A stretch of 64,000 bases of DNA from NCBI RefSeq assembly GCF_029017505.1, contig NZ_JAQGEI010000021.1, forward strand, positions 31,010 through 95,009, given 5' to 3'. The notes below the pieces were generated by a model, which saw only the letters and a program-made list of their open reading frames with translations, ran no database searches and was not told the DNA's origin. Shown here piece after piece: positions 45,870 to 57,249 of the stretch; positions within the stretch are counted from its first letter, which is position 1; the number at the start of each line of letters is the position of its first letter. Source of the DNA: Sedimenticola hydrogenitrophicus (GTDB lineage: Bacteria; Pseudomonadota; Gammaproteobacteria; Chromatiales; Chromatiaceae). Both the position numbers and the translations under genes were made by a program.

Positions 45870-48128
45870 ATGTTAAGTAAAGAGCTAGAATTCACCCTGA
45901 ACCAGGCCTTTATGGAGGCCCGTGACAGGCATCATGAGTACATGACGGTAGAGCATCTGCTGCTGGCCCTGTTGGATAATCCGACCGCCGCCAATGTTCT
46001 GCGGGCATGTGGCGCGGATACCGAAGTTTTGCGGCGTGATATCGACCAGTTCATTGAGGAGACCACGCCGCTTTTGCCGGATGACACCGAACATGAGACC
46101 CAGCCGACCCTGGGTTTTCAGCGGGTACTCCAGCGTGCCGTTTATCATGTGCAGTCCTCCGGGCGGGACGAGGTGACCGGGGCCAATGTCCTGGTGGCGA
46201 TTTTCAGCGAGCAGGAGTCGCAGGCGGTTTTCTTTCTGCATCAGCAGGATATAGCGCGGCTTGATGTGGTCAACTACATCTCCCACGGTATCTCCAAGGT
46301 GCATGGCGATTCGGAGCAGCGGGATGAGATCAGCCGCAGCAGCGAGGAGATCGAGGTTGATTCGCCGGCTTCCAATCCGCTGGATAACTTTTCCACCAAT
46401 CTGAACGAGCAGGCGCGGCTGGGCAAGATCGATCCACTGATCGGTCGTGCCCTCGAGATCGAGCGGACCGTGCAGATTCTCTGTCGTCGCAGGAAAAACA
46501 ATCCGCTGCTGGTGGGTGAGGCCGGTGTCGGGAAAACGGCCATCGCCGAAGGGCTGGCGAAGAAGATTGTTGACCGGGAAGTGCCGGAGATCCTCTCCAA
46601 ATGCACCATCTATTCTCTCGACCTGGGCAGTCTGGTGGCGGGCACCAAATACCGTGGTGACTTTGAGAAAAGGCTCAAGGCGGTATTGGCGCAACTGAAA
46701 AAGGAGCCGGACACCATACTCTTTATCGATGAGATCCACACGGTCATCGGTGCGGGTGCGGCATCCGGCGGGGTGATGGATGCCTCGAACCTGATCAAAC
46801 CGGTACTGGCTTCGGGCGAACTGCGCTGTATCGGTTCGACGACCTACCAGGAGTTTCGCGGTATTTTCGAGAAAGACCGCGCCTTGGCCCGGCGCTTCCA
46901 GAAGATCGATGTGGAGGAGCCCTCGGTGGAAGAGACCATCGAGATCCTCAAGGGCTTGAAGAGTCGCTTTGAGGAGCATCACCACATCACTTACTCCAAC
47001 GAGGCGTTGCGGACCGCGGCCGAACTCTCGGAACGTTATATCAACGACCGGCATCTCCCGGACAAGGCGATCGACGTGATCGATGAGGCCGGTGCCAGCG
47101 TGCAGTTGCAGGATGCCGACCATCGCAAGCAGCGGATCGAGGTGGCGGATATCGAGAATATCATTGCCAAGATGGCACGCATCCCACCGAAGAGTGTCTC
47201 CGTCTCCGATGTCGAGGCACTGAAGAGCCTGGATCGAAATCTCAAGATGGTGGTGTATGGCCAGGACGAGGCCATTGCTACCCTGACCGCGGCCATTCGC
47301 ATGAGCCGTTCGGGGCTCGGCAATGAGCAGCGGCCGGTGGGTTCTTTCCTGTTTGCCGGGCCGACCGGCGTGGGCAAGACCGAGGTCACCCGGCAGTTGG
47401 CGCGGATCCTCGGTATCGAACTGATCCGCTTCGACATGTCCGAGTACATGGAGCGCCACACGGTTTCGCGGCTGATCGGTGCGCCTCCCGGCTATGTCGG
47501 TTACGACCAGGGCGGCCTATTGACCGAGGAGATCAGCAAACACCCGCACTCGGTGCTGCTGCTGGACGAGATAGAGAAGGCGCATCCGGATGTGTTCAAT
47601 CTGCTGCTGCAGGTGATGGACCACGGCACACTCACGGATAACAACGGCAGGAAGGCCGATTTTAGGAATGTGGTGATTGTGATGACCACCAACGCCGGCG
47701 CCGGCGAGATGGCCCGCGCCTCCATCGGCTTCACCCCCCAGGATCACACCAGCGATGGTATGGAGTCGATAAAGAAGATGTTCTCGCCGGAATTCCGCAA
47801 CCGGCTCGATGCCATCATCCAGTTCAAGTCACTGCCACTCGATGTGATCAGCAACGTGGTGGACAAGTTTATCTTCGAGCTCGAAGGTCAGCTGGAAGAC
47901 AAGCACGTGACCCTGACCCTGGATGCCGAGGCCAAGGCCTGGTTGGCGCAACACGGCTATGACGCAACCATGGGCGCCCGGCCGATGGCACGCCTGATCC
48001 AGGAGAAGATCAAAAAGCCAATGGCGGAGGAGCTGCTGTTCGGATCCCTGTCGGAAGGCGGTCACATACGGGTGACGGTGGTCGAGGGTGAGCTTGTGCT
48101 GGAGATGGAGGGCTGCGCCATCCACTGA
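45870..48128 (+). CDS. clpA: ClpA, ATPase subunit of ClpAP
   Basis: A 752-aa AAA+ unfoldase from ATG 45870. The N-terminal Clp repeat domain binds ClpS. Two ATPase modules carry Walker A GEAGVGKT and GPTGVGKTE. An IGL-type loop for binding ClpP is suggested by SIGFTP-region context, but I could not place it exactly. Length matches the family. Confidence 0.95.
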   Translation: MLSKELEFTLNQAFMEARDRHHEYMTVEHLLLALLDNPTAANVLRACGADTEVLRRDIDQFIEETTPLLPDDTEHETQPTLGFQRVLQRAVYHVQSSGRDEVTGANVLVAIFSEQESQAVFFLHQQDIARLDVVNYISHGISKVHGDSEQRDEISRSSEEIEVDSPASNPLDNFSTNLNEQARLGKIDPLIGRALEIERTVQILCRRRKNNPLLVGEAGVGKTAIAEGLAKKIVDREVPEILSKCTIYSLDLGSLVAGTKYRGDFEKRLKAVLAQLKKEPDTILFIDEIHTVIGAGAASGGVMDASNLIKPVLASGELRCIGSTTYQEFRGIFEKDRALARRFQKIDVEEPSVEETIEILKGLKSRFEEHHHITYSNEALRTAAELSERYINDRHLPDKAIDVIDEAGASVQLQDADHRKQRIEVADIENIIAKMARIPPKSVSVSDVEALKSLDRNLKMVVYGQDEAIATLTAAIRMSRSGLGNEQRPVGSFLFAGPTGVGKTEVTRQLARILGIELIRFDMSEYMERHTVSRLIGAPPGYVGYDQGGLLTEEISKHPHSVLLLDEIEKAHPDVFNLLLQVMDHGTLTDNNGRKADFRNVVIVMTTNAGAGEMARASIGFTPQDHTSDGMESIKKMFSPEFRNRLDAIIQFKSLPLDVISNVVDKFIFELEGQLEDKHVTLTLDAEAKAWLAQHGYDATMGARPMARLIQEKIKKPMAEELLFGSLSEGGHIRVTVVEGELVLEMEGCAIH

Positions 48129-48159
48129 TGGCCATTGACGACGCAGCGCCGATTTCCGA

Positions 48160-48378
48160 TCAGCGCGCGCGGTAGGTGATACGGCCCTTGCTCAAGTCGT
48201 AAGGGGTCAACTGAACAGTGACGGTGTCTCCGGTGAGAATGCGGATATAGTGTTTGCGCATCTTGCCGGAGATGTGGGCTGTAACGACATGACCGTTTTC
48301 CAGCTCGACGCGGAACATGGTGTTGGGCAGGGTCTCGATGACCGTGCCGTCCATCTCGATAAAATCTTCTTTTGCCAT
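48160..48378 (-). CDS. infA: Translation initiation factor IF-1
   Basis: A 72-aa OB-fold protein ([40 protein letters not shown]) of exact IF-1 length. It is convergent with clpA across a 31-bp gap, the usual arrangement in gammaproteobacteria. Confidence 0.97.
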   Translation of the reverse strand: MAKEDFIEMDGTVIETLPNTMFRVELENGHVVTAHISGKMRKHYIRILTGDTVTVQLTPYDLSKGRITYRAR

Positions 48379-48521
48379 TCGGTTTCCTGGTTACCCTATG
48401 TTGCTGGCCGCGGATTATAGCACAATGCCAGCCAAATTTAGCGGGCAATTATGAGTGAAAACCAGTATAAGGCAAGTACTTTATCCCGATTGTCGGCTGT
48501 TTATTGGACTCGGGTGCCGGG

Positions 48522-49262
48522 CTATTTACGCTTATCCGGCCCCTGAACCCTGACCCACTTTCCATTGATGAATATCTCGTGAGGAAGATACTGGCTCTTG
48601 TATGACATTTTTTGGCACTCCGGGACCCAGTAGCCAAGATACAGCCAGGGAAGTCGGCGTCTTTTGCACTCCTCGATCTGCCACAGCAGACAGAAAACCC
48701 CCAGGCTGAGCCGCGCGAGTTCCGGATCAAAAAAGGTATAGACAGCGGACAGTCCTTGTCGAAGTACGTCGGTGACCGCGACGGCGATCAGTTTGTCGTC
48801 CTGGTAAAAGGAGAAGCTGCTGCTGAGGGACCAGCTACTGGAGATAAACTGCGCATACCCTTCCTCGGTTGTGGTGGCCATCTCCCCGTTCGGGTGGCGT
48901 GACTGGATGTAGCGTCTGAACAGGTCGTAGTGGGCCGGGTCAAATCCGGCCGCTTGCTCGGCCACCCTGAAAAGGGCCTGCTGCCGGCTCCAGATACGCC
49001 GCTGGATGCGCCGTGGGCTGAACTCCTCCACCGCGATCCGTATCGGGATACATTGCCTGCAGTCGGGGCAATTGGGGCGATAGATGAACTCCCCGCTGCG
49101 CCGGAACCCCTGATCGATCAGCGCTTCGTAGAGCGGCATGGATTTGGCCCGATAGGGGTCAACAAACAGGCTCCTTGCCCGTTTGCCGTCCAGATAGGCG
49201 CAGCGGTGTTCTGCCGACTGGTAGAGCTGTATCGTGCCGGACTGCCGGGTATCAGGGCGCAT
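48522..49262 (-). CDS. bpt: Bpt, leucyl/arginyl-type aminoacyl-tRNA protein transferase
   Basis: A 246-aa enzyme of the Ate1-like bacterial transferase family, with the N-terminal Cys motif CPDCRQCIPIRI and the GNAT-like core (LSLGVFCLLWQIEECKRRRLPWLYLGYW; middle residues only approximate the family motif). It adds an amino acid to proteins with acidic N-termini, marking them for ClpS/ClpAP. The start at 49262 overlaps the aat stop by 11 bp. The longer frame upstream is within aat and is rejected. Confidence 0.92.
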   Translation of the reverse strand: MRPDTRQSGTIQLYQSAEHRCAYLDGKRARSLFVDPYRAKSMPLYEALIDQGFRRSGEFIYRPNCPDCRQCIPIRIAVEEFSPRRIQRRIWSRQQALFRVAEQAAGFDPAHYDLFRRYIQSRHPNGEMATTTEEGYAQFISSSWSLSSSFSFYQDDKLIAVAVTDVLRQGLSAVYTFFDPELARLSLGVFCLLWQIEECKRRRLPWLYLGYWVPECQKMSYKSQYLPHEIFINGKWVRVQGPDKRK

Positions 49263-49956
49263 CGATACCCCCGTCCCAGCGACCGCGAGGTCCCGGTTGA
49301 TTGCAGTAGTGTTGCAGGAGTTCGCAGAACCGTTTTCGCTCCATCTCCTCGGCACCCAGGGAGATGAGGTGAGCGGTATACACTTGGCAATCAATCAGAC
49401 CGAACCCCCTGGCGGCCAAGCTGCGTGCCAGATGCACCAGGGCGATTTTCGAGGCGTCGCGCGCCAGGCTGAACATGGATTCACCAAAGAACACCCGTCC
49501 GATGGCGATACCGTAGAGTCCGCCGACCAACCGTTTGTCTTCCCGAACCTCTACCGAGTGGGCGAAACCGAGTCGGTGGAGATGAATATATGCCTGTTTC
49601 ATCTCATCGGTGATCCAGGTCTCTTCACGGCCCGGCAGCGGCATGGCGCAGGCGTTGATCACGTCGCTGAAGGCGGTGTCGAAGGAGCAGTGGTAATTGC
49701 GGTTGCGCAGACTCTTCCCCAGACTCCTGGAGATCTTGATATGCTCCGGAAACAGCACCGTTCTGGGGTCTGGCGACCACCAGAGTATCGGTTGTTCGGA
49801 GGAATACCAGGGGAAGATCCCCTGCCGGTAGGCATTCAGCAGCCGGGTAGGGGAGAGGTCGCCGCCGATTGCCAGGAGCCCGTCCGGCTCCTGCTCCGCA
49901 AACTCGACCGGTGGGAAGCGCTCTTCCGGATTGTCTGGATCAAGCAGTGAAATCAT
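49252..49956 (-). CDS. aat: Aat, leucyl/phenylalanyl-tRNA-protein transferase
   Basis: A 234-aa N-end-rule enzyme with typical motifs: AYRQGIFPWYSSEQPILWWSP, HSVEVRE and GGLYGIAIGRVFFGESMFS. It adds Leu or Phe to N-terminal Lys/Arg. It is translationally coupled to bpt and is transcribed away from the PilZ gene. Confidence 0.95.
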   Translation of the reverse strand: MISLLDPDNPEERFPPVEFAEQEPDGLLAIGGDLSPTRLLNAYRQGIFPWYSSEQPILWWSPDPRTVLFPEHIKISRSLGKSLRNRNYHCSFDTAFSDVINACAMPLPGREETWITDEMKQAYIHLHRLGFAHSVEVREDKRLVGGLYGIAIGRVFFGESMFSLARDASKIALVHLARSLAARGFGLIDCQVYTAHLISLGAEEMERKRFCELLQHYCNQPGPRGRWDGGIDAP

Positions 49957-50026
49957 AATGACGGGTGCTTGCCTTTTTGCTTAATCTCTGCGATATGAAC
50001 ATTATAGGTACCTTAGAATAAATTCC

Positions 50027-50695
50027 ATGCCCGAAAATATCCTCAATCTGCATGTCGGCAAGATGCTCCAGTTGCAGCGCATTTCGCCCGAGTACAATGA
50101 TCGCTACACCGTCATGTTGATCGGCTCTCTGCCGGGACAGGGGGTGATTGTGACCACGCCAAAGGTCCAGGATAAGGTGCAGTTTATCAAAGAGGGGGCA
50201 CGTTTTGCGGTCCGCCTGCTGCACGGCAGTAAGGTGCTGGGGTTCGTCTCCACCGTGACCCACTCCGCCACCCGGCCTTATCCGCATCTGCATATGAGCT
50301 ATCCGTCAGAGATCGAGAGTCTGGCCATACGTAATGCCGAACGGGTCGGCACCAATTTGCCGGCCGTGGTGCGGAATACCCGGCATCCGGACAACGATGA
50401 TGCCTGGCAGCCGGTGCTGGTCAAAGACCTCAGTATGACCGGGGCGCGGTTGGAGAGCATTGAGCCGTTGGGCCGCACCAGCGAGCGGCTGGTGATGAAG
50501 CTGGATATCGATGTGTGTGGGGAGAACGAGCAGATCCGGGTGCTGGCCGAGATCTGCAACCGATCGGTGGTCAGTCACAAGGGTGATCCCGAGGATAACC
50601 GATACTGCTGCGGAATCTCGTTTCTGCAGGTCAACCGCCTTCAGGAGGTGCTGCTCAACAACTGTGTACTGCAGTTGAAGAATGGGGCGCAGTAA
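50027..50695 (+). CDS. YcgR-like N-domain/PilZ c-di-GMP receptor protein
   Basis: A 222-aa protein. The N-terminal half resembles the YcgR/PilZN flagellar-brake domain. The C-terminal PilZ domain carries a DLSMTGARLE box (the D/N-x-S-x-x-G part of the c-di-GMP site); the preceding arginine motif may be the NAERVGTN region. It would respond to c-di-GMP, perhaps to control motility. The last 35 coding bases belong to a 40-bp sequence that is repeated beyond the gene (50858-50897). Confidence 0.83.
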   Translation: MPENILNLHVGKMLQLQRISPEYNDRYTVMLIGSLPGQGVIVTTPKVQDKVQFIKEGARFAVRLLHGSKVLGFVSTVTHSATRPYPHLHMSYPSEIESLAIRNAERVGTNLPAVVRNTRHPDNDDAWQPVLVKDLSMTGARLESIEPLGRTSERLVMKLDIDVCGENEQIRVLAEICNRSVVSHKGDPEDNRYCCGISFLQVNRLQEVLLNNCVLQLKNGAQ

Positions 50696-50700
50696 TTAAC
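50661..50700 (+). repeat. 40-bp direct repeat, copy 1 (3' end of the PilZ gene)
   Basis: The 40 bases starting ACTGTGTACTGCAGTTG and including the PilZ stop codon are repeated without change at 50858-50897, 197 bp downstream. The copies flank the palindromic element at 50745-50853. Confidence 0.95.
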
Positions 50701-50744
50701 TCAAGTTTCGGCGTTCATTTCACAACGCCCGAATCGCTGGATTC

Positions 50745-50853
50745 GTAGGGTGGATAAGCCGGTAGGCGCATCCACCATTGCCGCAGTGGAATAAGCATCA
50801 GCGCATCCACCATGAATCGGCTGGCGGTGGATGCGCAAGCTTATCCACCCTAC
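50745..50853. repeat. Compound GGGTGGATAAGC palindromic repeat
   Basis: It starts GTAGGGTGGATAAGC and ends with the inverse GCTTATCCACCCTAC. Two extra GCGCATCCACCAT units lie inside. It belongs to the same motif family as 13209-13287 and lies between the two 40-bp direct repeats. Confidence 0.85.
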
Positions 50854-50857
50854 AAGT

Positions 50858-50897
50858 ACTGTGTACTGCAGTTGAAGAATGGGGCGCAGTAATTAAC
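50858..50897 (+). repeat. 40-bp direct repeat, copy 2
   Basis: A perfect second copy of 50661-50700, including a non-functional duplicate of the PilZ C-terminal codons and stop. It probably arose when the inner palindromic DNA was inserted or duplicated. Confidence 0.95.
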
Positions 50898-50937
50898 CAG
50901 ACACCGGACGGTGAATCCGCCCAGTGTCCGGCCACAC

Positions 50938-51906
<969 letters not shown>

Positions 51907-52045
51907 TCACTCCTGCGAATGTCCATGCAGACTGAGCCGTCCCCGCAATCGGGGGTGGATCAGGCAATAAATATCTAAACTTTGGGGTTTCCGTACAGTG
52001 ACAGAAGACACCCGTTAGCTTTGTGGGGTTCAAGCCCAAGGGCTA

Positions 52046-52277
52046 GGAGCCTGTCGGGTTTAACGCTGTTTGGCTGCAAATCCCTGGATGGCGATCAACT
52101 CAGCTTATCGAACTCGTTAAATAGGTCCACTATTCGCCTCGTTCGATAAACTGATTTGATTCGCCCCCAGTGATTTGACTTCGGGCATCCATGCCCTACG
52201 CCCCTTCGGGGCCGGCTTCGCCGTTCAATCCGCTCCTGCGGATTAGGCGCTTCAAACGGATAAACCCGACAGGCTCC
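52046..52277. repeat. Terminal-inverted-repeat element in the trxB-ftsK gap
   Basis: Perfect 17-bp inverted repeats (52046-52062, GGAGCCTGTCGGGTTTA; 52261-52277) bound a 232-bp non-coding element with inner hairpins (CCCCTTCGGGG). A partial related string, AGGAGCCTGCCGG, occurs near 52352. Most of the 595-bp gap between trxB and ftsK is this element; the last 60 bp are AT-rich and probably hold the ftsK promoter. Confidence 0.8.
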
Positions 52278-52495
52278 CGGATGGGTGACGATGGTACGTA
52301 AAGCGTGATGGAGGGTAAAGACTCTTTTCATCGGTTCGGCGAAGATCCCTCCAGGAGCCTGCCGGTGAAAAGCCCGTTGGGGTTCGCAGGCCCAGCCCAA
52401 GCGACCGGCCGGGCGGCCCCTAACCCAATCAATAGCTATCAAGTTAGACTAAATAGCTACTCTAACTATATAATTTAGAATCTATTTTTAATTCG

Positions 52496-54805
52496 GTGAA
52501 TATGGTGGCACAAGCCAGTCAAACAGAACGGCTGCAGAATGACACGGGAAGCGTTGCCGGGCAGCGACTCAGAGAGGGCGCGCTGGTACTGCTGGTGGCC
52601 ATTTCCGCCTACCTGATGCTCTCCCTGGTGACCTACGCGCCCAATGATCCCGGCTGGTCCTATGCCGGTTCGCGGGAGTCTGCCGAGAATGCGGGCGGAC
52701 TGGCAGGGGCCTGGCTGGCCGATGTGCTGCTGAATCTGTTCGGCCTCTGGGGCTACCTGTTCCCCCTGATGATCGGCTGGAGCGGCTGGCTGTTCCTGAA
52801 GGAGCGCAACCCGGATAACAGCCTGAATATTCCCATGGTCTCCCTGCGCTGGGTCGGTTTTCTGCTCACCCTCACCGCCGGCAGCAGTCTGGCGGCGTTG
52901 CATCTCTCCCACATCGCGACCTTCCTGCCGGGTGGTTCGGGGGGCATGCTGGGCGCCTTTTTTCAGCAACAACTGGTGAGTGTCTTCAGCTTCGCCGGTG
53001 GCAGCCTGCTGCTGTTGGCCCTGATGCTTTCCGGGTTCACGCTGTTTACCGGGATCTCCTGGTTCCGGGTCATGGATGGGCTGGGCGGCCTGGTGTTGCG
53101 GTTTTTCCGTTATCTGGGATCGTTCCAGGGGCGCCTCGCGGAGGCACGCAAGGCCCGGGAGGTGAAGCGACGCCGCAGCGAGACCTTCAAGGCCGAGAAG
53201 AAACGTATCGAGAAACGCGTACCCCCCAAGATCGAGCCGGTCATCCGCGAGGTCAAGACCAGTGAGCGGGTAGAGAAGGAGAAGCAGGTTCAGTTGTTCG
53301 GCAGCGCGGAGGAGGGGGGCCTGCCACCGCTCGGGTTGCTCGACGAGGCGCGCAAGAGCGGTCTCGGCTACTCCAAGGAGGCGCTGGCCGCCATGTCCCA
53401 GTTGGTCGAGCTGAAGCTGAAGGATTTCGGTATCGAAGTGCAGGTGGTGGCGGTTCACCCGGGGCCGGTCATTACCCTGTTTGAGCTGCAACTGGCGCCG
53501 GGCACCAAGGCAAGCAAGATCACCAATCTCTCCAAGGATCTGGCGCGTGCGCTCTCCACCATCAGTGTCCGGGTGGTCGAGGTGATCCCGGGCAAGAGCG
53601 TCATCGGTCTGGAGATCCCCAATGAATATCGGGAGATGGTCTACCTGAGCGAGGTGTTGAAGTCGGAGGCCTACGATTCGGCCAAGTCCCGCCTGACCCT
53701 GGCGCTGGGCAAGGATATTGCCGGGAATCCCGCCGTGGCGGATCTGGGCAAGATGCCCCACGCCCTGATCGCCGGCACCACCGGTTCCGGTAAATCGGTG
53801 GCGATCAACGCCATGATCCTGAGCCTGCTGTACAAGGCCTCGCCGAAAGAGGTGCGGCTGATCATGGTGGATCCCAAGATGCTGGAACTGTCGGTCTATG
53901 AGGGGATTCCCCATCTGCTGACGCCGGTGGTGACCGACATGAAGGAGGCGGCCAACGCCTTGCGCTGGTGTGTCGGGGAGATGGAGCGGCGCTATCGGCT
54001 GATGGCGGCATTGGGGGTGCGAAATATCGCCGGCTATAACAAGAAGGTGAGTGACGCGGAAAAGCGCGGCGAGCCGATCAAGGACCCGCTGTTCCAGCCC
54101 GATCCCCTGTTCGAGGCGCAGGAGATACCCAACCTGGAGCGCCTGCCATACATCGTGGTCATAATCGATGAGCTGGCGGATATGATGATGGTGGTGGGGA
54201 AAAAGGTGGAGGAGCTGATTGCCCGTCTGGCGCAGAAGGCGCGGGCCTCGGGTATTCACCTGCTGCTGGCCACTCAGCGTCCCTCGGTGGATGTGATTAC
54301 CGGACTGATCAAGGCCAATATCCCCACCCGAATCGCCTTTCAGGTCTCCTCCCGAATCGACTCCAGGACCATCCTGGATCAGATGGGGGCAGAACACCTG
54401 CTGGGACATGGCGATATGCTCTATCTGCAGCCCGGTGGTGGTTTTACCCAGCGCATGCACGGTGCCTTTGTGGATGACAATGAGGTGCACCGCGTGGTTG
54501 ATCATCTGAAGAAGAGCGGTAAGCCCGACTATATCGAGGAGATCCTCCGGGAACCAACCGAGATGATTCCGGGTCTCTCTGGTGAGACCGGGGATACGGA
54601 AGACACCGATCCCCTGTACGATGAGGCGGTCCAGATCGTCACCGAATCACGGCGGGCATCCATCTCCGGGGTGCAGCGCCGGCTGAAGATCGGTTACAAC
54701 CGGGCCGCCCGACTGATTGAAGAGATGGAGCGGACCGGCATTGTCTCTCCCGCCCAGTCCAACGGCAATCGTGAGGTGCTGGCGCCTCCACCCCCCGAGA
54801 TGTGA
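52496..54805 (+). CDS. ftsK: FtsK, DNA translocase
   Basis: A 769-aa translocase with four N-terminal membrane helices (up to about residue 185) and a short charged linker. The motor domain has Walker [14 protein letters not shown] and Walker [13 protein letters not shown]. The C-terminal gamma winged helix recognises KOPS-type sequences ([22 protein letters not shown]). It is much shorter than E. coli FtsK, like the Pseudomonas/SpoIIIE-size forms. GTG 52496 or ATG 52502 may start it. A small inverted repeat, AGTTAGA/TCTAACT (52442-52467), lies just upstream. Confidence 0.95.
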   Translation: MNMVAQASQTERLQNDTGSVAGQRLREGALVLLVAISAYLMLSLVTYAPNDPGWSYAGSRESAENAGGLAGAWLADVLLNLFGLWGYLFPLMIGWSGWLFLKERNPDNSLNIPMVSLRWVGFLLTLTAGSSLAALHLSHIATFLPGGSGGMLGAFFQQQLVSVFSFAGGSLLLLALMLSGFTLFTGISWFRVMDGLGGLVLRFFRYLGSFQGRLAEARKAREVKRRRSETFKAEKKRIEKRVPPKIEPVIREVKTSERVEKEKQVQLFGSAEEGGLPPLGLLDEARKSGLGYSKEALAAMSQLVELKLKDFGIEVQVVAVHPGPVITLFELQLAPGTKASKITNLSKDLARALSTISVRVVEVIPGKSVIGLEIPNEYREMVYLSEVLKSEAYDSAKSRLTLALGKDIAGNPAVADLGKMPHALIAGTTGSGKSVAINAMILSLLYKASPKEVRLIMVDPKMLELSVYEGIPHLLTPVVTDMKEAANALRWCVGEMERRYRLMAALGVRNIAGYNKKVSDAEKRGEPIKDPLFQPDPLFEAQEIPNLERLPYIVVIIDELADMMMVVGKKVEELIARLAQKARASGIHLLLATQRPSVDVITGLIKANIPTRIAFQVSSRIDSRTILDQMGAEHLLGHGDMLYLQPGGGFTQRMHGAFVDDNEVHRVVDHLKKSGKPDYIEEILREPTEMIPGLSGETGDTEDTDPLYDEAVQIVTESRRASISGVQRRLKIGYNRAARLIEEMERTGIVSPAQSNGNREVLAPPPPEM

Positions 54806-54824
54806 TGTGATCAGATATTTGAAA

Positions 54825-55436
54825 ATGTGTAAATGGCTTTCACTGCTGCTGTTGTTGGCGGTGCCCCCGGTCTTCGCCAGCACGGCGCTGCAGCAGATGG
54901 AGCGGTTTATCACCGACATGCAGAGTCTTCAGGCCAGCTTTGAGCAGTCGGTACTCGATCCCCAGCAGCGTCAGGCTACCCGCTCCCAGGGGGTTTTCTA
55001 CATGCAGCGTCCAGGGCAGTTTCGCTGGGACTATTCGGAGCCCGACAAACAGCAGATCATCGCCGATGGGCGTCAGATCTGGCTGATCGATCCGGAGCTG
55101 GAGCAGGCGAGCGTACAGACCCAGAGCACGGCGCTACGGGGCACGCCGGCCATGTTCCTGATCGGTGGTGATCCGGTAGAGCAGCATTTTGAAGTGATCG
55201 ATATCGGTGACAGCCAGGGTTTTGCCTGGGTTGAGCTGATTCCCCGTGACAAGGAGAGCCAGTTCGTGCGGGTGCTGCTCGCTTTCCAGGGGAATCTGCT
55301 GCAGCGGATGGAGATGACCGACACCTTTGATCAGATCACACGCTTCCAGTTTTACGATATCGAGCAGAATCCCACCTTCAAACCGGGCTTTTTTGTCTAC
55401 ACCCGGCCTGAATATTTCGATCTCTATCAACACTGA
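54825..55436 (+). CDS. lolA: LolA, periplasmic lipoprotein carrier
   Basis: A 203-aa protein from ATG 54825, the same length as E. coli LolA; GTG 54807 is an alternative. The signal peptide ends with VFA (about residue 18). The LolA fold is seen in [27 protein letters not shown] and [14 protein letters not shown]. It carries lipoproteins from LolCDE to LolB. It follows ftsK directly, as usual. Confidence 0.95.
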   Translation: MCKWLSLLLLLAVPPVFASTALQQMERFITDMQSLQASFEQSVLDPQQRQATRSQGVFYMQRPGQFRWDYSEPDKQQIIADGRQIWLIDPELEQASVQTQSTALRGTPAMFLIGGDPVEQHFEVIDIGDSQGFAWVELIPRDKESQFVRVLLAFQGNLLQRMEMTDTFDQITRFQFYDIEQNPTFKPGFFVYTRPEYFDLYQH

Positions 55437-55450
55437 ACACAGGCAAGCGG

Positions 55451-56782
55451 GTGCCGGATAACGATCTGTTTTCACAAGACGCTCCCGAGCTGATCCGGCC
55501 GCTGGCGGATAGGATGCGGCCGCGCACCCTGGACCAGTTTCTCGGTCAGGCCCATATCGTCGGGGAGGGCAAGCCGCTGCGTATGGCGATCGAATCCGAC
55601 CGCCTGCACTCGCTCATCTTCTGGGGCCCCCCGGGAACCGGCAAGACCACCCTGGCGAGTCTGATTGCCCACCACTCCGGTGCCCAGTTCCTCAGCCTCT
55701 CCGCCGTGCTCTCGGGGGTCAAGGATATCCGTGCCGCCGTGGACAAGGCGCGCGAGGCGCAGCGGCAGGACGGCCGGAAGACGGTCCTCTTTATCGACGA
55801 GGTGCACCGCTTCAACAAGGCGCAGCAGGATGCCTTTCTGCCCCACGTGGAGGATGGCACGGTGCTGTTCATCGGCGCCACCACGGAGAATCCCTCCTTC
55901 GAGCTGAACAATGCGCTGCTCTCCAGGGCACGCACCTATGTGCTGAAAAGCCTGAGTCCTGATGATCTGGAAAGGATCATTGATCAGGCCCTGGGCGATT
56001 CGGTCCATGGCCTGGGCAAGCGTGGACTACAGCTTGAGCCGGAACTGCGGCAGCTGCTCGCGGAAGCCGCCGATGGCGACGCCCGGCGCGCCCTCAATCT
56101 GCTGGAGATCGCCGCCGATCTTTCCACCGGTGCCGAGATCGGCCGTTCGGCCGTGGAGGAGGTGGTCGGTGGCAATCTGCGGCGCTTCGATAAGGGCGGC
56201 GATGCCTTCTACGATCAGATATCGGCCCTGCACAAGTCGGTGCGGGGTTCCGCGCCCGATGCCTCGCTCTACTGGTTCGCCCGCATGATCGATGGAGGCT
56301 GTGATCCCCTCTACATCGCCCGGCGGGTAGTGCGCATGGCCTCGGAGGACATCGGCAACGCCGATCCGCGCGCCCTCAGCATCGCCCTGAACGCCTGGGA
56401 GACCCAGGAGCGCCTGGGCAGCCCGGAGGGCGAACTGGCGATCGCCCAGGCAGTCCTCTACCTGGCCTGCGCCCCCAAGAGCAATGCGGTCTATACCGCC
56501 TACAAGGCGGTGATGCAGGATATCCAGGAATCGGGAACTCACGAGATTCCAGTCCATCTGAGGAATGCGCCGACCCGGCTGATGAAGGAACTGGGTTACG
56601 GGCGCGCATACCGTTATGCCCACGACGAGCCGGATGCCTACGCCGCCGGCGAGAACTACTTCCCTGAAACCCTGCCGGCCAAGCGCTACTACTATCCCGT
56701 GGAGCGGGGCCTGGAGATCAAAATCGCCGAGAAGCTTGAACGGTTGCGCGCCCTGGACCGGCAGGCGAAGAGCGGCAAATAG
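55451..56782 (+). CDS. rarA: RarA (MgsA), replication-associated recombination protein A
   Basis: A 443-aa AAA+ protein with Walker [12 protein letters not shown], Walker [16 protein letters not shown] and sensor region [12 protein letters not shown]. It acts at stalled replication forks. The GTG start at 55451 lies 14 bp behind lolA in the conserved ftsK-lolA-rarA-serS order. Confidence 0.96.
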   Translation: MPDNDLFSQDAPELIRPLADRMRPRTLDQFLGQAHIVGEGKPLRMAIESDRLHSLIFWGPPGTGKTTLASLIAHHSGAQFLSLSAVLSGVKDIRAAVDKAREAQRQDGRKTVLFIDEVHRFNKAQQDAFLPHVEDGTVLFIGATTENPSFELNNALLSRARTYVLKSLSPDDLERIIDQALGDSVHGLGKRGLQLEPELRQLLAEAADGDARRALNLLEIAADLSTGAEIGRSAVEEVVGGNLRRFDKGGDAFYDQISALHKSVRGSAPDASLYWFARMIDGGCDPLYIARRVVRMASEDIGNADPRALSIALNAWETQERLGSPEGELAIAQAVLYLACAPKSNAVYTAYKAVMQDIQESGTHEIPVHLRNAPTRLMKELGYGRAYRYAHDEPDAYAAGENYFPETLPAKRYYYPVERGLEIKIAEKLERLRALDRQAKSGK

Positions 56783-56874
56783 GCCGGTTCACGGGTTTAA
56801 TCGTGCCGCCCTGTGTCCCGCGCATCTAACAGTGTGTAAAATACTTTTTTTTGGGTGCCGACGGGGCGTGAGCA

Positions 56875-57249
56875 TTGTTCCAGGTTTTGACCATTGCAGC
56901 GGGTGGAGCCATCGGCGCACTGATGCGTTTCTGGGTCTCCATTGGTATCCACGGGCTGTTCGGCAGAGGTTTTCCCTATGGCACCCTGACGGTGAATGTC
57001 CTGGGCTCCCTGGTGATGGGCTTTCTCTATATCCTGTTTCTGGAACGGATGAGTGTCAGCCCGGAGGTCAGGGGTGCCGTGCTGGTGGGATTTCTGGGGG
57101 CGTTTACCACTTTCTCCACCTTTTCCATCGAGACGATAAATTTGATCGAGCAGGCGGATTTCGCCAAGGCCGGTCTCAATATGTTTTTGTCGGTTAGCGC
57201 CAGCCTGCTCGCCTGCTGGGCCGGTGTTATCCTCGCGAGGCAGTTATGA
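56875..57249 (+). CDS. crcB: CrcB/Fluc fluoride channel
   Basis: A 124-aa dual-topology membrane protein with four helices and the family signatures GGAIGALMRFW, TLTVNVLGSLVMGF and GFLGAFTTFSTFSIE. It exports fluoride. The start codon appears to be TTG 56875. No fluoride riboswitch is visible in the 92-bp gap upstream. It overlaps the DUF190 gene by 4 bp. Confidence 0.94.
   Translation: MFQVLTIAAGGAIGALMRFWVSIGIHGLFGRGFPYGTLTVNVLGSLVMGFLYILFLERMSVSPEVRGAVLVGFLGAFTTFSTFSIETINLIEQADFAKAGLNMFLSVSASLLACWAGVILARQL

Noticed and set aside
52475..54505. 676-aa open frame on the minus strand opposite ftsK
   Set aside because: It is antisense to a clear ftsK, has low-complexity His/Gln-rich sequence and shows no domain. 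It results from the GC-rich codon bias of the real gene.
56783..56874. Fluoride riboswitch in front of crcB
   Set aside because: I looked for the conserved crcB-motif core in the 92-bp gap and did not see it.
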